A stretch of DNA of 61,617 bases. Origin: Chloroflexota bacterium (lineage in GTDB: Bacteria; Chloroflexota; Anaerolineae; Promineifilales; Promineifilaceae). The position numbers and the translations under genes are program-made. Shown piece by piece: positions 35,208 through 44,131 of the stretch; position 1 is the stretch's first letter, and each line of letters starts with the position of its first letter. Location of the stretch: the NCBI GenBank assembly GCA_029559155.1, contig JAKQCM010000418.1, positions 1-61,617 on the forward strand, given 5' to 3'. The notes below the pieces were generated by a model, which had not been told where the DNA came from, did not search any database, and saw nothing but the letters and a program-made list of their open reading frames with translations.

Positions 35208-36158
35208 TCAGCGTTTGACAGTCCGGCGGGCGGCAATTTCCAGGTAATGGATGATTTCACCGGCCACATTCACGCCGGTAACACTCTCGATGCCTTGCAG
35301 ACCGGGGGAGGAATTGACCTCCACAATCAGCGGGCCGCGATTTGAAAGTAAAATGTCGACCCCGGCTACTTTTAAGCCGTGGGTTTGCGCGGCGGCGACG
35401 GCCAATTGAACCATATCTTTGTCTGGGGTAATAGACACGGCCGTTCCCCCCAGATGCAAATTAGCCCGAAACTCCCCTTCGCCGCTGGCCCGCCGCTCCA
35501 TGGCCGCCACACAGCGGTTCCCCACCACAATCAGGCGCAAATCTTTGCCCGCCGATTCGGCGATAAATTCCTGAACCAGCGCTTCTCGTTTGGCTTGTTG
35601 AATGGTTTTCATCACGGCCACGGCCGTGGCCAAATTATGCGCCAGGATGACCCCTTTCCCCTGTGTCCCTTGCACCAATTTGATGATCACCGGCGGGCCG
35701 CCGACCGCTTGCACGGCCGTGAACAATGCTTCCGGGTTGGCTAAAACGGCCGTTTTGGGGATTGGCAAGTTCGCCTGAGCCATCACCTGTAAACTATGCA
35801 GTTTGTCCCGCGAGCAGGCAATCGCCTCTGAGGTTGCGGTGGTATAAACGCCATGCGCCTCGAACTGGCGCACCACTGCCAGGCCATATTGGGTAATCGA
35901 GGCGCCGATGCGGGGGATAACGGCGTCGAGGTGCGGCAGGTGGGTTATAGACCTGGCCGAACTGCTCCATTGGCTGCCCCAACCGGGCATGAACCCGGCC
36001 TTGATGATTTTGATGGGACGGCCGTCAGTTGTCCCAGCTTCCACGGCGACGGCCGTGGTATCGATCACCAACGCTTCGTGGCCCTGTTCTCGCGCCGCCT
36101 GGGTCAGACGGCGCGTGCTGTACAGCATACGATTGCGCGATAAAATGCCTATTCTCAT
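35208..36158 (-). CDS. rimK: RimK-type ATP-grasp alpha-L-glutamate ligase
   Basis: The 316-residue enzyme begins MRIGILSRNRMLYSTRRL, as RimK does. It has an ATP-grasp domain with KLVQGTQGKGVILAH (glycine-rich loop, about 185), ALVQEFIAESAGKDLRLIVVG, AGVDILLSNRGPLIVEVNSSPGLQGIE. RimK-like enzymes add glutamate to proteins (ribosomal protein S6) or make glutamyl cofactors. The gene converges on the receiver-Roadblock gene with 31 bp between them, and diverges from the polyprenol synthase gene across a 68-bp promoter region. Confidence 0.93.
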   Translation of the reverse strand: MRIGILSRNRMLYSTRRLTQAAREQGHEALVIDTTAVAVEAGTTDGRPIKIIKAGFMPGWGSQWSSSARSITHLPHLDAVIPRIGASITQYGLAVVRQFEAHGVYTTATSEAIACSRDKLHSLQVMAQANLPIPKTAVLANPEALFTAVQAVGGPPVIIKLVQGTQGKGVILAHNLATAVAVMKTIQQAKREALVQEFIAESAGKDLRLIVVGNRCVAAMERRASGEGEFRANLHLGGTAVSITPDKDMVQLAVAAAQTHGLKVAGVDILLSNRGPLIVEVNSSPGLQGIESVTGVNVAGEIIHYLEIAARRTVKR

Positions 36159-36169
36159 GGGTTCCCGTT

Positions 36170-36198
36170 TTGACCTGCCAAAACAATCTCGTTACAAT
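36170..36198 (+). promoter_or_regulatory. Sigma-70-type promoter of the glycan gene run
   Basis: TTGACC at 36170-36175, 17-bp spacer, TACAAT at 36193-36198, followed 28 bp later by the ATG at 36227 with AGAGGA before it. Confidence 0.75.
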
Positions 36199-36226
36199 CA
36201 CCGCTCTGTCTGAAGAGGATAAATGA

Positions 36227-36985
36227 ATGAGTGATGTAGAAGCTTTTGTAATTGTTCCCACCTATAACGAAGCGGATAACCTGGATGATTTAGTCTCGCA
36301 GTTGTTGGCTTTGCCCGTTCGTGTTGGTGTGCTTGTTGTGGATGATAATTCGCCCGATGGAACTGGTCAAATGGCCGACGCCTGGGCGGCCAAACATCCC
36401 GGTCGCGTCCATGTGGTACATCGCCCGGGTAAAATGGGTCTGGGCACGGCGTATATTGCCGGTTTTAGAACGGCCGTTGGTGAATTAAAAGCCACCCGCG
36501 TCATGACCATGGACGCCGATTTTTCGCACAACCCACGCTACATTCCGGCCATGATCGAAATGAGCAAAGACAAACACGTGGTCATTGGGTCCAGATACGT
36601 GCCCGGCGGCGGGCAGATCAACTGCACCTGGAAGCGCGTCTTTTTAAGCCGGGTGGCCAATATGGTAGCCAAAACCCTGCTCGGTCTGAAGGCGAAGGAC
36701 ACCACCGCCGGTTTCCGTTTGTACCGCCGGGAAGTATTAGAATCCATTCCTCTGGAGCAGATATTTTCCAGCGGCTATTCGTTTCTGGTAGAAATGTTGT
36801 TTATGTGCCAGCGTCGCGGCTGGCAAATTGGCGAAGTGCCGATTGTTTTTGAAGATCGCCGCAAAGGGCAAACGAAAATTTCGCGCCAGGAAGTGTTTAA
36901 GGCGCAATATACGGTTTTTCGCCTGTTTTTGCGCCGCCTGCGTGGCGGCGAGCCGCGGCGGCCTACCATTCCGATTTCCTCATGA
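36227..36985 (+). CDS. Polyprenol-phosphate sugar synthase (dolichol-P-mannose synthase-like GT2)
   Basis: The 252-residue family-2 glycosyltransferase moves a hexose from a nucleotide sugar to polyprenyl phosphate at the inner face of the membrane. Motifs: IVPTYNEADNLDDLV, VVDDNSPDGTG, MDADFSHNPRYIPAMIE (metal-binding DAD), GSRYVPGGG, KDTTAGFRLYRREVLESI, and EVPIVFEDRRKGQTKIS. It lacks the C-terminal membrane pair of some relatives, like the short DPM1 type. It overlaps the methyltransferase gene by 4 bp. The membrane proteins downstream are likely users of its lipid-linked sugar. Confidence 0.92.
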   Translation: MSDVEAFVIVPTYNEADNLDDLVSQLLALPVRVGVLVVDDNSPDGTGQMADAWAAKHPGRVHVVHRPGKMGLGTAYIAGFRTAVGELKATRVMTMDADFSHNPRYIPAMIEMSKDKHVVIGSRYVPGGGQINCTWKRVFLSRVANMVAKTLLGLKAKDTTAGFRLYRREVLESIPLEQIFSSGYSFLVEMLFMCQRRGWQIGEVPIVFEDRRKGQTKISRQEVFKAQYTVFRLFLRRLRGGEPRRPTIPISS

Positions 36986-37899
36986 TTAAAGTAACTTGTA
37001 GTTTATGCGGCCAGGATGAGTTTGCCGTGCGATATCCGGCCACTTTAAATGGTTCCTCAGACGTTAACGTGGATGCGTTTCGCTGTACCAATCCGGGATA
37101 TGGGCATCACCCGCAAATTGTGCAGTGCGCCAATTGTGGGTTTGTATATGCCAATCCACGGTGGGCGGAAGATGATTTGTTGGCGGCGTATACGGCCGTT
37201 GAAGACCAAACCTATGTCAGCGAGCGCATTGGCCGAGAGCTGACCTTTCGTAAGCATTTACAACATTTGCAGAAATGGACTGGGCCGGGGAACGGCCGTT
37301 CGCTTCTGGACGTTGGCGCCTACATCGGCGTATTTGTGGAAGTGGCGCAGGCTGCCGGCTGGCAGGCCATGGGCGTAGAGCCTTCCGATTGGGCGGCGGC
37401 GGAAGCGCAAAAGAGCGGCCTGGATGTGATCGTCGGTACGCAGGATGCGCCGGAACTAGACGGCCGTCAGTTCGATGTGGTCACCATGTGGGACGTAATC
37501 GAACATGTTGACGACCCGGCGGCGGAAATGGCCAAAGCCTACCGGCTGCTGAAGCTCGGCGGCTGGCTGGTGGTGCACACCATGGACGTAGACAGCCTGT
37601 TTTCGCGGCTGATGGGGCCGCGTTGGCCGTGGTATATGGATATGCACCTGCATTATTTCAGCCAAAAGACCATGCGGCAGATGTTGGCGCAGGCTGGTTT
37701 TGAGGTGCGCTGGACGGGCGCGCAAGGTCGCTATTTACGCCTGAAATACATCGCCAGCCGCATCGGCGGCCTGAACCAGACCTTGGGGAAAATGGCCAAA
37801 GCAACCGTGCATGGACTTAAGATCGAGCAGGTTGCTTTGCCGGTGAACTTTGGCGATTTGTTTTCCGCGTATGCGCAACGGCCGTTGTCCGACAAATAA
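36982..37899 (+). CDS. SAM-dependent methyltransferase with N-terminal zinc-ribbon-like region
   Basis: The 305-residue protein starts with cysteine pairs (VTCSLCGQDE near 4-10 and IVQCANCGFVYANP near 49-58) typical of sugar or lipid methyltransferases in polysaccharide clusters. The class I SAM-binding domain follows: SLLDVGAYIGVFVEVAQAAGW, GVEPSDWAAAEA, FDVVTMWDVIEHVDDPAAEM, LLKLGGWLVVHTMD. It is translationally coupled to the GT2 gene and probably methylates a glycan or lipid-linked sugar. Confidence 0.88.
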   Translation: MIKVTCSLCGQDEFAVRYPATLNGSSDVNVDAFRCTNPGYGHHPQIVQCANCGFVYANPRWAEDDLLAAYTAVEDQTYVSERIGRELTFRKHLQHLQKWTGPGNGRSLLDVGAYIGVFVEVAQAAGWQAMGVEPSDWAAAEAQKSGLDVIVGTQDAPELDGRQFDVVTMWDVIEHVDDPAAEMAKAYRLLKLGGWLVVHTMDVDSLFSRLMGPRWPWYMDMHLHYFSQKTMRQMLAQAGFEVRWTGAQGRYLRLKYIASRIGGLNQTLGKMAKATVHGLKIEQVALPVNFGDLFSAYAQRPLSDK

Positions 37900-37923
37900 C
37901 CATCAAAAACCGCAAAGGCTTTT

Positions 37924-38797
37924 ATGGCTCCGCCGTATGGTATGACAGTTCGGCGACTTTTTACCGCGCTTTTCCTGGTGGCTCTCTTCGCGATGGCGGT
38001 GCGGGAGACCCTGGACCCCGATATGTGGTGGCATTTACGCACCGGCGAGTACATCCTGCAAGCGGGCATCCCCCGGCAGGATGTTTTTTCATTTACCGTG
38101 CCAGACCATGAATGGATTACTCACGAATGGTTGTCGCAGGTGTTTATGTGGGGTGTGTACCGGATTGGTGGCCTTGCCGGACTGATTGTTGTGTTTGCTC
38201 TGTTGATTACCCTGACGTTTTGGTTGGTGTATTTGGTGACGCCGGGACGGCCGTTTCTGGCGGCGTTTGTGGTGCTGCTGGCGGCGTTTGCGGCGGCCAT
38301 TGTGTGGGGAGCGCGGCCGCAGATTTTTAATTTGCTGTTGACGGCCGTGTTCGTTTACCTCATCGAGCGTTTCAAAGATCGGCAAATTGGGCGGCGCGCC
38401 CTGTGGCTGCTGCCCGTTTTGAGCTGCCTGTGGGCCAATTTGCACAGCGGCTACCTGCTGGGCGTGGTGCTGCTGGGCGCGTACACCGCCGGCGAAGCCC
38501 TGCAGCAGTGGCGCGGCGGCGGCGACCGTACCCTGGCGTGGGCCGACATCCGCTTTCTGGCGCGGACTGCCGGTGTTTGTAGACGGCCGTGCCGACATCT
38601 ACGGCGATCCCTTCCTATTTTACTATTTACAAACCTTCGAAGTCGCCGACAATTGGCAGGAACCGTTAAACGACTACGCCGTGGTCTGGGTGCTGATGGA
38701 AACCGGCGCGCCGCTGACCACCCTGCTGCAAGCCAGCCCCGACTGGCAGCTCGCCTACGCCGACGACGTAGCCCAAATCTTTATCCGGCAACAATAA
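37924..38797 (+). pseudogene. Broken multi-pass membrane protein with an internal deletion and frameshift
   Basis: The first frame opens at 37924 with AAGG upstream and encodes DPDMWWHLRTGEYILQAGIPRQDVFSFT and EWITHEWLSQV, then several membrane helices to about 38560. This matches the N-terminal half of a family of large membrane proteins of about 500 residues found in glycan loci. The family's C-terminal signature, VFVDGRADIYGDPFLFYY through DDVAQIFIRQQ, appears immediately after in the +1 frame (38573-38797). The middle, probably 200 residues or more, is missing, and the first frame runs on into unrelated sequence and a heptamer repeat up to 38943. Either a real deletion made it a pseudogene or the assembly collapsed here. 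Confidence 0.75.
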
Positions 38798-38843
38798 AAA
38801 TCAGGACGCGGACGAAAGGGCATGAGATGATCTTTGGAAAACA

Positions 38844-38911
38844 AGAGATTGGAGATTGGAGACTGGAGATTGAATCAACATCCAATCTCCAGTCTCCAAT
38901 CTCTAATCTCC
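38844..38911. repeat. GAGATTG-family heptamer hairpin
   Basis: GAGATTG, GAGATTG, GAGACTG, GAGATTG on the left and CCAATCT, CCAGTCT, CCAATCT, CTAATCT on the right, with AATCAACA between. The element is a clean 7-nt-phased inverted repeat between the broken gene and the next membrane protein. Confidence 0.9.
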
Positions 38912-38951
38912 CAAAATCCATCTACTCTGTGCCATCCGTGTAACCATCACC

Positions 38952-40550
38952 ATGATAGACTTTTTGCGACAGCGACAGACCCGGCGCGATTTGTTGTGGA
39001 TTACCCTGGTAGCTTTGGCGGTGCAAGCCTTCTGGGCGCTGCGCATGAGCCATCCCACTTATTTCGACGCCTTCTACTACACCACCAACGCCCAACGACT
39101 GGCCGAGGGGCATGGTTTTACCCAGGAAATCATCTGGCAGTACCTGGATCAACCAAGCGGACTGCCTGCGCCTAGTTTTACTTACTGGATGCCGCTGCCG
39201 GCCATCATTGCCGCCGCCGGGTACAAAATCAGCGACAGTTTCCGCGCCGCGCAGTTCCCCTTCTGGCTGATGGCCGGATTTTTGCCCTGGCTGAGTTATG
39301 GCATTGCCTGGCATCTGAAGCGCGAGCGCTGGATTGCCCGCACGGCCGCGTTGTTTACGGCGGCGGGCGGCTACTACACAGCCTACTGGGTTCAGCCTAC
39401 CACGTTTGTGCTGTTTGCCTGGGTGGGCGGCGGCTGTCTGCTGGCCCTGGCCTGGGCGCACGAGAAAAAGTGGCCGCGTTACTGGTTCCTGGCCGGACTG
39501 GCCGCCGGATTGAGCCACCTTGCCCGCGCCGATGGCGTGCTGCTGGTGGGTGTGGCCGGGATTGTGTGGTTATTTGAGATTAGAGATTGGAGATTGGAGA
39601 TTGGCGGGCGGCGCAGTTTCCAATCTCTAATCTCCAATCTCTTGCTGTTTGGCCTGGGTTACCTGTTGGTGATGGGGCCGTGGTTCTGGCGCACGTATCA
39701 GCTTATCGGCCGGCCGATGTCGACGGTGGGCACGCAGACGATTTTTTTGACGACGTATGACGATGTGTTTTCATACGGCCGTCAATTCACCCTTTCCAGC
39801 TATCTGGCCTGGGGCTGGCCGAATATCTGGCGCTCCAAGCTGGAAGCCTTGTCTTTGGCGCTGCAAACCTTTGTGGCCGTCACCGGCCTGACGGTGTTTA
39901 CGGTGTTTTTTGTGTGGGCCTGGGTTCGATTGGGTCGAGCGAAACGGACGAAGCGGTTTATACGGCCGTTCACCTGGTACACCTTCATTCTGTACGGCAT
40001 GATCGTCTTTGTGTTCACCTTTCCGGGACAACGCGGCAGTTTGCTGCACTCCTCCACGGCGTTGTGGCCCTGGTCGATGGCCCTGGCCGCGGTGGGAATT
40101 GATCTGGCGGTGGATTGGGTGGCGGCGCGGCGGTCCACATGGCGGCCGGAACCGGCCAAACGGTTGTTTGCGGCCGTGTTTGTACTGTTGGTGTTTGTGG
40201 TCAGTTTTGCCGTTTCCACCCGCCAACCACTGCAAACCGAACAAGCGGCTATCTATCGTCAGGTTGCGGAAATGATTCCTCCTGGCACAGTGGTGATGAC
40301 CGGCGATCCGCCGGGTTTGTATTACCACACGCGGCTGCCGGCCATCGCCACGCCCAACGAGCCGCCGGAAACCTTGCTGCAAGTCGCCGCCCAGTTCCAT
40401 GCCGGCTATCTTCTCTTCGATGTAGACCATCCTGCCCCGTTGGATGACCTTTACGACGAAAAAATCATGCTGCCCGAATTACAAAAAATTCACGATTTTG
40501 GCGATGGGTTTGTGTTGTACCAGTTTGTCTGGAATGGGGGTAACTCGTGA
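38952..40550 (+). CDS. GT39-like multi-pass membrane glycosyltransferase with in-frame repeat insertion
   Basis: The 532-residue protein has about ten membrane helices. The acidic pair near residue 37 (TYFDAFYYTTNAQRLAEGHG) and PSFTYWMPLPAIIAA resemble the first outer loop of family-39/ArnT-like transferases, which use lipid-linked sugars. Residues 209-230 (EIRDWRLEIGGRR and so on) are encoded by a full heptamer hairpin element, 39576-39643, the same kind found between genes. The insertion is in frame, in a loop between two helices. A Pro-rich C-terminal soluble part (PPGTVVMTGDPPGLYYHTR) is expected outside the membrane. The gene overlaps the next by 4 bp. Confidence 0.75.
   Translation: MIDFLRQRQTRRDLLWITLVALAVQAFWALRMSHPTYFDAFYYTTNAQRLAEGHGFTQEIIWQYLDQPSGLPAPSFTYWMPLPAIIAAAGYKISDSFRAAQFPFWLMAGFLPWLSYGIAWHLKRERWIARTAALFTAAGGYYTAYWVQPTTFVLFAWVGGGCLLALAWAHEKKWPRYWFLAGLAAGLSHLARADGVLLVGVAGIVWLFEIRDWRLEIGGRRSFQSLISNLLLFGLGYLLVMGPWFWRTYQLIGRPMSTVGTQTIFLTTYDDVFSYGRQFTLSSYLAWGWPNIWRSKLEALSLALQTFVAVTGLTVFTVFFVWAWVRLGRAKRTKRFIRPFTWYTFILYGMIVFVFTFPGQRGSLLHSSTALWPWSMALAAVGIDLAVDWVAARRSTWRPEPAKRLFAAVFVLLVFVVSFAVSTRQPLQTEQAAIYRQVAEMIPPGTVVMTGDPPGLYYHTRLPAIATPNEPPETLLQVAAQFHAGYLLFDVDHPAPLDDLYDEKIMLPELQKIHDFGDGFVLYQFVWNGGNS
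39576..39643. repeat. GAGATTG-family heptamer hairpin inside a coding sequence
   Basis: GAGATTA, GAGATTG, GAGATTG, GAGATTG on the left, a GC-rich 16-nt centre, and CCAATCT, CTAATCT, CCAATCT on the right. It is read through in frame as residues 209-230 of the membrane protein. Confidence 0.9.
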
Positions 40551-42070
40551 GCCGCCGCTGGTGGGTAATCGGAGCAGCCGCCCTGGTGATGGTTTTGTTT
40601 GTCGGCTGGTCGGCGGCGCAGGGCGGCCCTGGCTTTCCCCTGGATGACGGCTGGATTCATCAGACCTATGCGCGGAGTTTGGCGCGGAACGGCCGTTGGG
40701 AATACATCCCTGGCGTCGTCAGCGCCGGGTCCACCTCGCCATTGTGGACGATGCTGCTGGCGTTGGGGTATGTGCTGCGTTTGCCCTATCTGCTGTGGGC
40801 TTTTGTGCTGGGCGGGCTGTCGCTGCTGTGGCTGGCGTGGGCCGGGATGGCGTTGTGGCGTGCGCTTTGGCCGGAGTGGGCCGCCAAAGATTGGCTGGCC
40901 GGTCTGGTGCTGGTTCTGACGTGGCCGTTGGTGTGGGGCGCGGCCAGCGGCATGGAAACCGTGTTATTTGCGGCTTTGGGGATGCAAATTGCGGCGATTT
41001 ACGGCCGTTACGCCCTGCAACACCAAGGGGCCAATTGGAAAACGATAGCGGCGCTGGGCTTTTTGTCCGGTTTGTTGATTTTGACGCGGCCGGATGGGGT
41101 GGTGTTGGTTTTGCTGGTGGGCCTGGGGCTTTTGCTGCTGCCCGGTTCCTGGAGGCAGCGGGTGACGGCGGGCGCGCTGTTTGGCGCATTAACGGCCGTG
41201 TCCCTGCTGCCCTATTTTGCCTTCAACCTGTCTGCCAGCGGCAGCATCTGGCCCAACACCTTTTATGCCAAACAAGCTGAATACCAGGCGCTGCTGGCTT
41301 CCCCCCTGGTTTTGCGATTTGTAAAACTTTTATATTTTAGTCTGGGCGGCCCGGCGGAAGGTTGGCGCGGCATGAGCAGCGCCAACCTGCTGCTGCTGCC
41401 CGGCGTGATTGTGGCCGGCTGGCAGGCATTAATGGCCGATTGGCGCGGCCGTATGCTGGCGCGCACGCTGCCCTTGTGGTGGGCGGGCGGGCATGTGCTG
41501 CTCTATGCCTGGCGGCTGCCGGTGACGTATCAGCACGGCCGTTATCTCTTTGCCGCCCTGCCGATTTGGGCGCTGTATGGGTTGGCTGGCTGGTTGTGGC
41601 TGTTGAGGAAGGTAGGCAACGGCCGTCAGGCGCGTATTTTCAGACAGGCAGCCGGGCTAACGTTTGGCCTGCTTCTGCTCCTGTTTTTATTGCTTGGCGC
41701 GCAAAGCTACGCTACCGACGTGGCTTTTATTGAGGGGGAAATGGTGGACGCGGCCCACTGGCTGGCGGCGAACACGCCGCCGGATGCGCTGATTGCCGCC
41801 CATGACATTGGGGCGATAGGGTATTTTGCGGAACGGCCGTTGCTGGATCTGGCCGGCCTGATTTCCCCAGAAATTATCCCTCTGCTGGCCGACGAGGTCG
41901 GCCTGGCGGCTTACGTGCGGGCCACCGGCGCCGATTACCTGGTGACGGCTCCCGGCTGGGAGTACCTGCCCCTGACGACTGACCCGCAAATCCGGCTGGT
42001 ATACTCGACTGATTTTGCCTGGACGGAGGCGCAGGGGGTGCGGGGAACGGCCGTGTATAAACTGCCCTAA
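40547..42070 (+). CDS. Multi-pass membrane protein, putative glycosyltransferase
   Basis: The 507-residue protein has about eleven hydrophobic segments. After a first helix comes PLDDGWIHQTYARSLARNG, again with a DD pair in the first outer loop, and SAGSTSPLWTMLLALG. A soluble C-terminal region (DAAHWLAANTPPDALIAAHDIGAIGYF, LLDLAGLISPEI, GADYLVTAPGWEYL) resembles the outer domains of bacterial mannosyl- or arabinosyl-transferase-like proteins. The GTG start overlaps the previous stop (GTGA), with GGGGG upstream. It is the end of the glycan gene run. Confidence 0.75.
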   Translation: MSRRWWVIGAAALVMVLFVGWSAAQGGPGFPLDDGWIHQTYARSLARNGRWEYIPGVVSAGSTSPLWTMLLALGYVLRLPYLLWAFVLGGLSLLWLAWAGMALWRALWPEWAAKDWLAGLVLVLTWPLVWGAASGMETVLFAALGMQIAAIYGRYALQHQGANWKTIAALGFLSGLLILTRPDGVVLVLLVGLGLLLLPGSWRQRVTAGALFGALTAVSLLPYFAFNLSASGSIWPNTFYAKQAEYQALLASPLVLRFVKLLYFSLGGPAEGWRGMSSANLLLLPGVIVAGWQALMADWRGRMLARTLPLWWAGGHVLLYAWRLPVTYQHGRYLFAALPIWALYGLAGWLWLLRKVGNGRQARIFRQAAGLTFGLLLLLFLLLGAQSYATDVAFIEGEMVDAAHWLAANTPPDALIAAHDIGAIGYFAERPLLDLAGLISPEIIPLLADEVGLAAYVRATGADYLVTAPGWEYLPLTTDPQIRLVYSTDFAWTEAQGVRGTAVYKLP

Positions 42071-42098
42071 AAACTATTCGTGTATTCACCGCACAGGT

Positions 42099-42128
42099 TT
42101 GCAAATGCTTTCTTTTTCATGGTATACT
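42099..42128 (+). promoter_or_regulatory. Putative sigma-70 promoter for the response regulator
   Basis: TTGCAA at 42099-42104, 18-bp spacer ending TGG, TATACT at 42123-42128. It lies 102 bp before the GTG start. Confidence 0.55.
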
Positions 42129-42230
42129 GCCACTATTCCCAACAAACCAATACGACAACCTATGTGAAACAACGACATGGTTTGAATAGCCCCGCAACAA
42201 ATCGGTTCAGCAAAAAAGAGGTGAGTTTCT

Positions 42231-42926
42231 GTGTCAGAACAAATCAAAGTACTCATTGTTGATGATCATCCTTTATTCCGTCAGGGTCTCAAAGATTTGT
42301 TAGATACCGATCCAATTATGAACGTAATTGGCGAGGCTGCTGATGGAGAAGTTGCCATCGAAATGGTCTACGATGTTAGGCCAGATGTAATTTTGATGGA
42401 CATAAACTTGCCAACCATCAATGGGTTGCAAGTAACTCGCAAAATAAAAACCCAACTACCAGACGTTAAAGTAATCATGATCACCGGCTATGATGATGCA
42501 GAACAAGTCTTTCATGCATTCCGTGTCGGCGCATCAGCCTATTGCCCCAAAGACGTCACGCCAGAGTCGCTCACCAGCATCATTCAGGCTGTCGTAACCG
42601 GGAAATATGCCGTCGGCGAAAAGATTATGTCCTATGATGAACTTCTCGCCTGGATTGAGCAAAAAATCGGCCGTTTCAGCGGGCCATTAATGGGTGACAG
42701 CGATGAATTATTCGTGCCGCTATCACCTCGTGAAATGGAAATACTTGAACATGTCACCAAAGGTCTGAGCAACAAAGAAATAGCCTACAAACTTGGGATA
42801 AGCCATCAAACTGTTAAAAACCACATGACAGCCATCCTACGGAAACTACGAGTAGACGATCGGACGCAAGCGGCCGTCTATGCGTTACGTCATGGTTGGG
42901 TACGTTTAGAAGGCACTCAACCATAA
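42231..42926 (+). CDS. NarL/FixJ-family response regulator
   Basis: The 231-residue regulator has a receiver domain (residues 1-125: VLIVDDHPLFRQGLKDLL, phosphorylation Asp in VILMDINLPTINGLQV, ITGYDDA, conserved Lys in AYCPKDVTPESL) and a LuxR-type helix-turn-helix (about 160-220: LSPREMEILEHVTKGLSNKEIAYKLGIS, TVKNHMTAILRKL). The start is GTG with AGAGGTGAG before it. The DegS-like kinase gene follows by 30 bp, so the two form a two-component pair. Their position just before the Tad cluster suggests control of pilus genes. Base composition here is more AT-rich than upstream. Confidence 0.93.
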   Translation: MSEQIKVLIVDDHPLFRQGLKDLLDTDPIMNVIGEAADGEVAIEMVYDVRPDVILMDINLPTINGLQVTRKIKTQLPDVKVIMITGYDDAEQVFHAFRVGASAYCPKDVTPESLTSIIQAVVTGKYAVGEKIMSYDELLAWIEQKIGRFSGPLMGDSDELFVPLSPREMEILEHVTKGLSNKEIAYKLGISHQTVKNHMTAILRKLRVDDRTQAAVYALRHGWVRLEGTQP

Positions 42927-42956
42927 AAATCCAATCGGCACAGGAATTAGCATCCC

Positions 42957-44021
42957 ATGATCGAAGAAGCAATCGGTGATTCGCTGCAAGGCTTTCTTGA
43001 GGAAGCGCAGAAAGATTACGAACAAACCCAGAGAGATCTGAAAGAGATCGACATTCTCATCAAGCAAAGTGCTGCCGAAGTAGAGCGCTTGGCACAGCGA
43101 AACGCTCAGGTAACTAATTATACGCGCCAACTTCAGACAAATTTTGAAACATTACCTCGCGAAGATATTAAAGAAGCATACGAAGCTCTGAACGATGTCC
43201 AGCAACGTTTGTTTACCATGCGTGGTCAACTTGAGAAACTGCAAAGCGATCAACGCAACCTTGAGCGATTATCAGAATTTCAGCGCCGTTTATTGGATTT
43301 GACAGAAGATATGGGTTCGGTTCCCACGAGCGCTAAAAATCCTGTCCGAAAAGTAGCCGGAGACCAATCGAATGTTATCCGGGTTATTCAGACAGAAGAA
43401 TTAGGGCGTCAAAGCCTGGTAAGGCGAATGCATGATGGCCCAGCTTCATCATTGAGTAATTTCATTTTGCAGGCTGAGATTTGCCAGCGATTTTTCGATG
43501 TCAACCCCGACCGGGCCCGGGCCGAATTGAATGCCCTTAAAGGGGCAGCAGCGGCCACCTTTAACGACGTTAAAGATTTTATCTTCGATTTACGCCCGAT
43601 GATGTTGGATGATTTGGGTGTTGTGCCCACCTTACGCCGCTATGTGGAATCTTTTCAGGAGAAAAACAGCATTTCTGTACCGATTACTGTTACAGGTGTA
43701 GAGCGGCGGCTCGAAAGCCATATTGAAGTAACAATTTTTCGGGGTGTGCAGGAACTACTGAATAATTCATTGCTGCATGCTCAGGCGACACAAGTTCAGG
43801 TTTCATTAGATCTGGCGCAGGACTTGGTTCAGGCGGTTGTTGAAGATAATGGAAGTGGTTTTAATGTAGATGAGACCTTGAATTCTAACAACCGTACGAT
43901 TGGGTTGTCTTCTTTGCGTGAACGCATCGAAATGCTGGGCGGCGAAATGAAAATTCAAAGTAGAATGGGCCATGGGACGCGTGTGGAATTTGCTATTCCT
44001 ATCACCATGGATACCTATTAA
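42957..44021 (+). CDS. Soluble DegS-like histidine kinase
   Basis: The 354-residue kinase has no membrane segment. Residues 1-125 are a long coiled coil, as in DegS. The phospho-acceptor region (HisKA_3) is at about 155-175, RRMHDGPASSLSNFILQAEI, with His in MHDG. The ATPase domain has ELLNNSLLHAQATQVQVSL (N box), VVEDNGSGFNVDE (G1) and TIGLSSLRERIEMLGGEMKIQS with GHGTRVEFAIP. It presumably phosphorylates the preceding NarL-type regulator. The sensory signal is probably read by the cytoplasmic coiled coil. Confidence 0.9.
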   Translation: MIEEAIGDSLQGFLEEAQKDYEQTQRDLKEIDILIKQSAAEVERLAQRNAQVTNYTRQLQTNFETLPREDIKEAYEALNDVQQRLFTMRGQLEKLQSDQRNLERLSEFQRRLLDLTEDMGSVPTSAKNPVRKVAGDQSNVIRVIQTEELGRQSLVRRMHDGPASSLSNFILQAEICQRFFDVNPDRARAELNALKGAAAATFNDVKDFIFDLRPMMLDDLGVVPTLRRYVESFQEKNSISVPITVTGVERRLESHIEVTIFRGVQELLNNSLLHAQATQVQVSLDLAQDLVQAVVEDNGSGFNVDETLNSNNRTIGLSSLRERIEMLGGEMKIQSRMGHGTRVEFAIPITMDTY

Positions 44022-44131
44022 AAACGGGACATTTTCAGTACCACACTCCTATTGCTACTCGAGCTTTTAATCGCTATTCTATAGCTAAATATTTTATAAG
44101 CCTTTTTTAATTTATTTGGAGGTATATCAAG

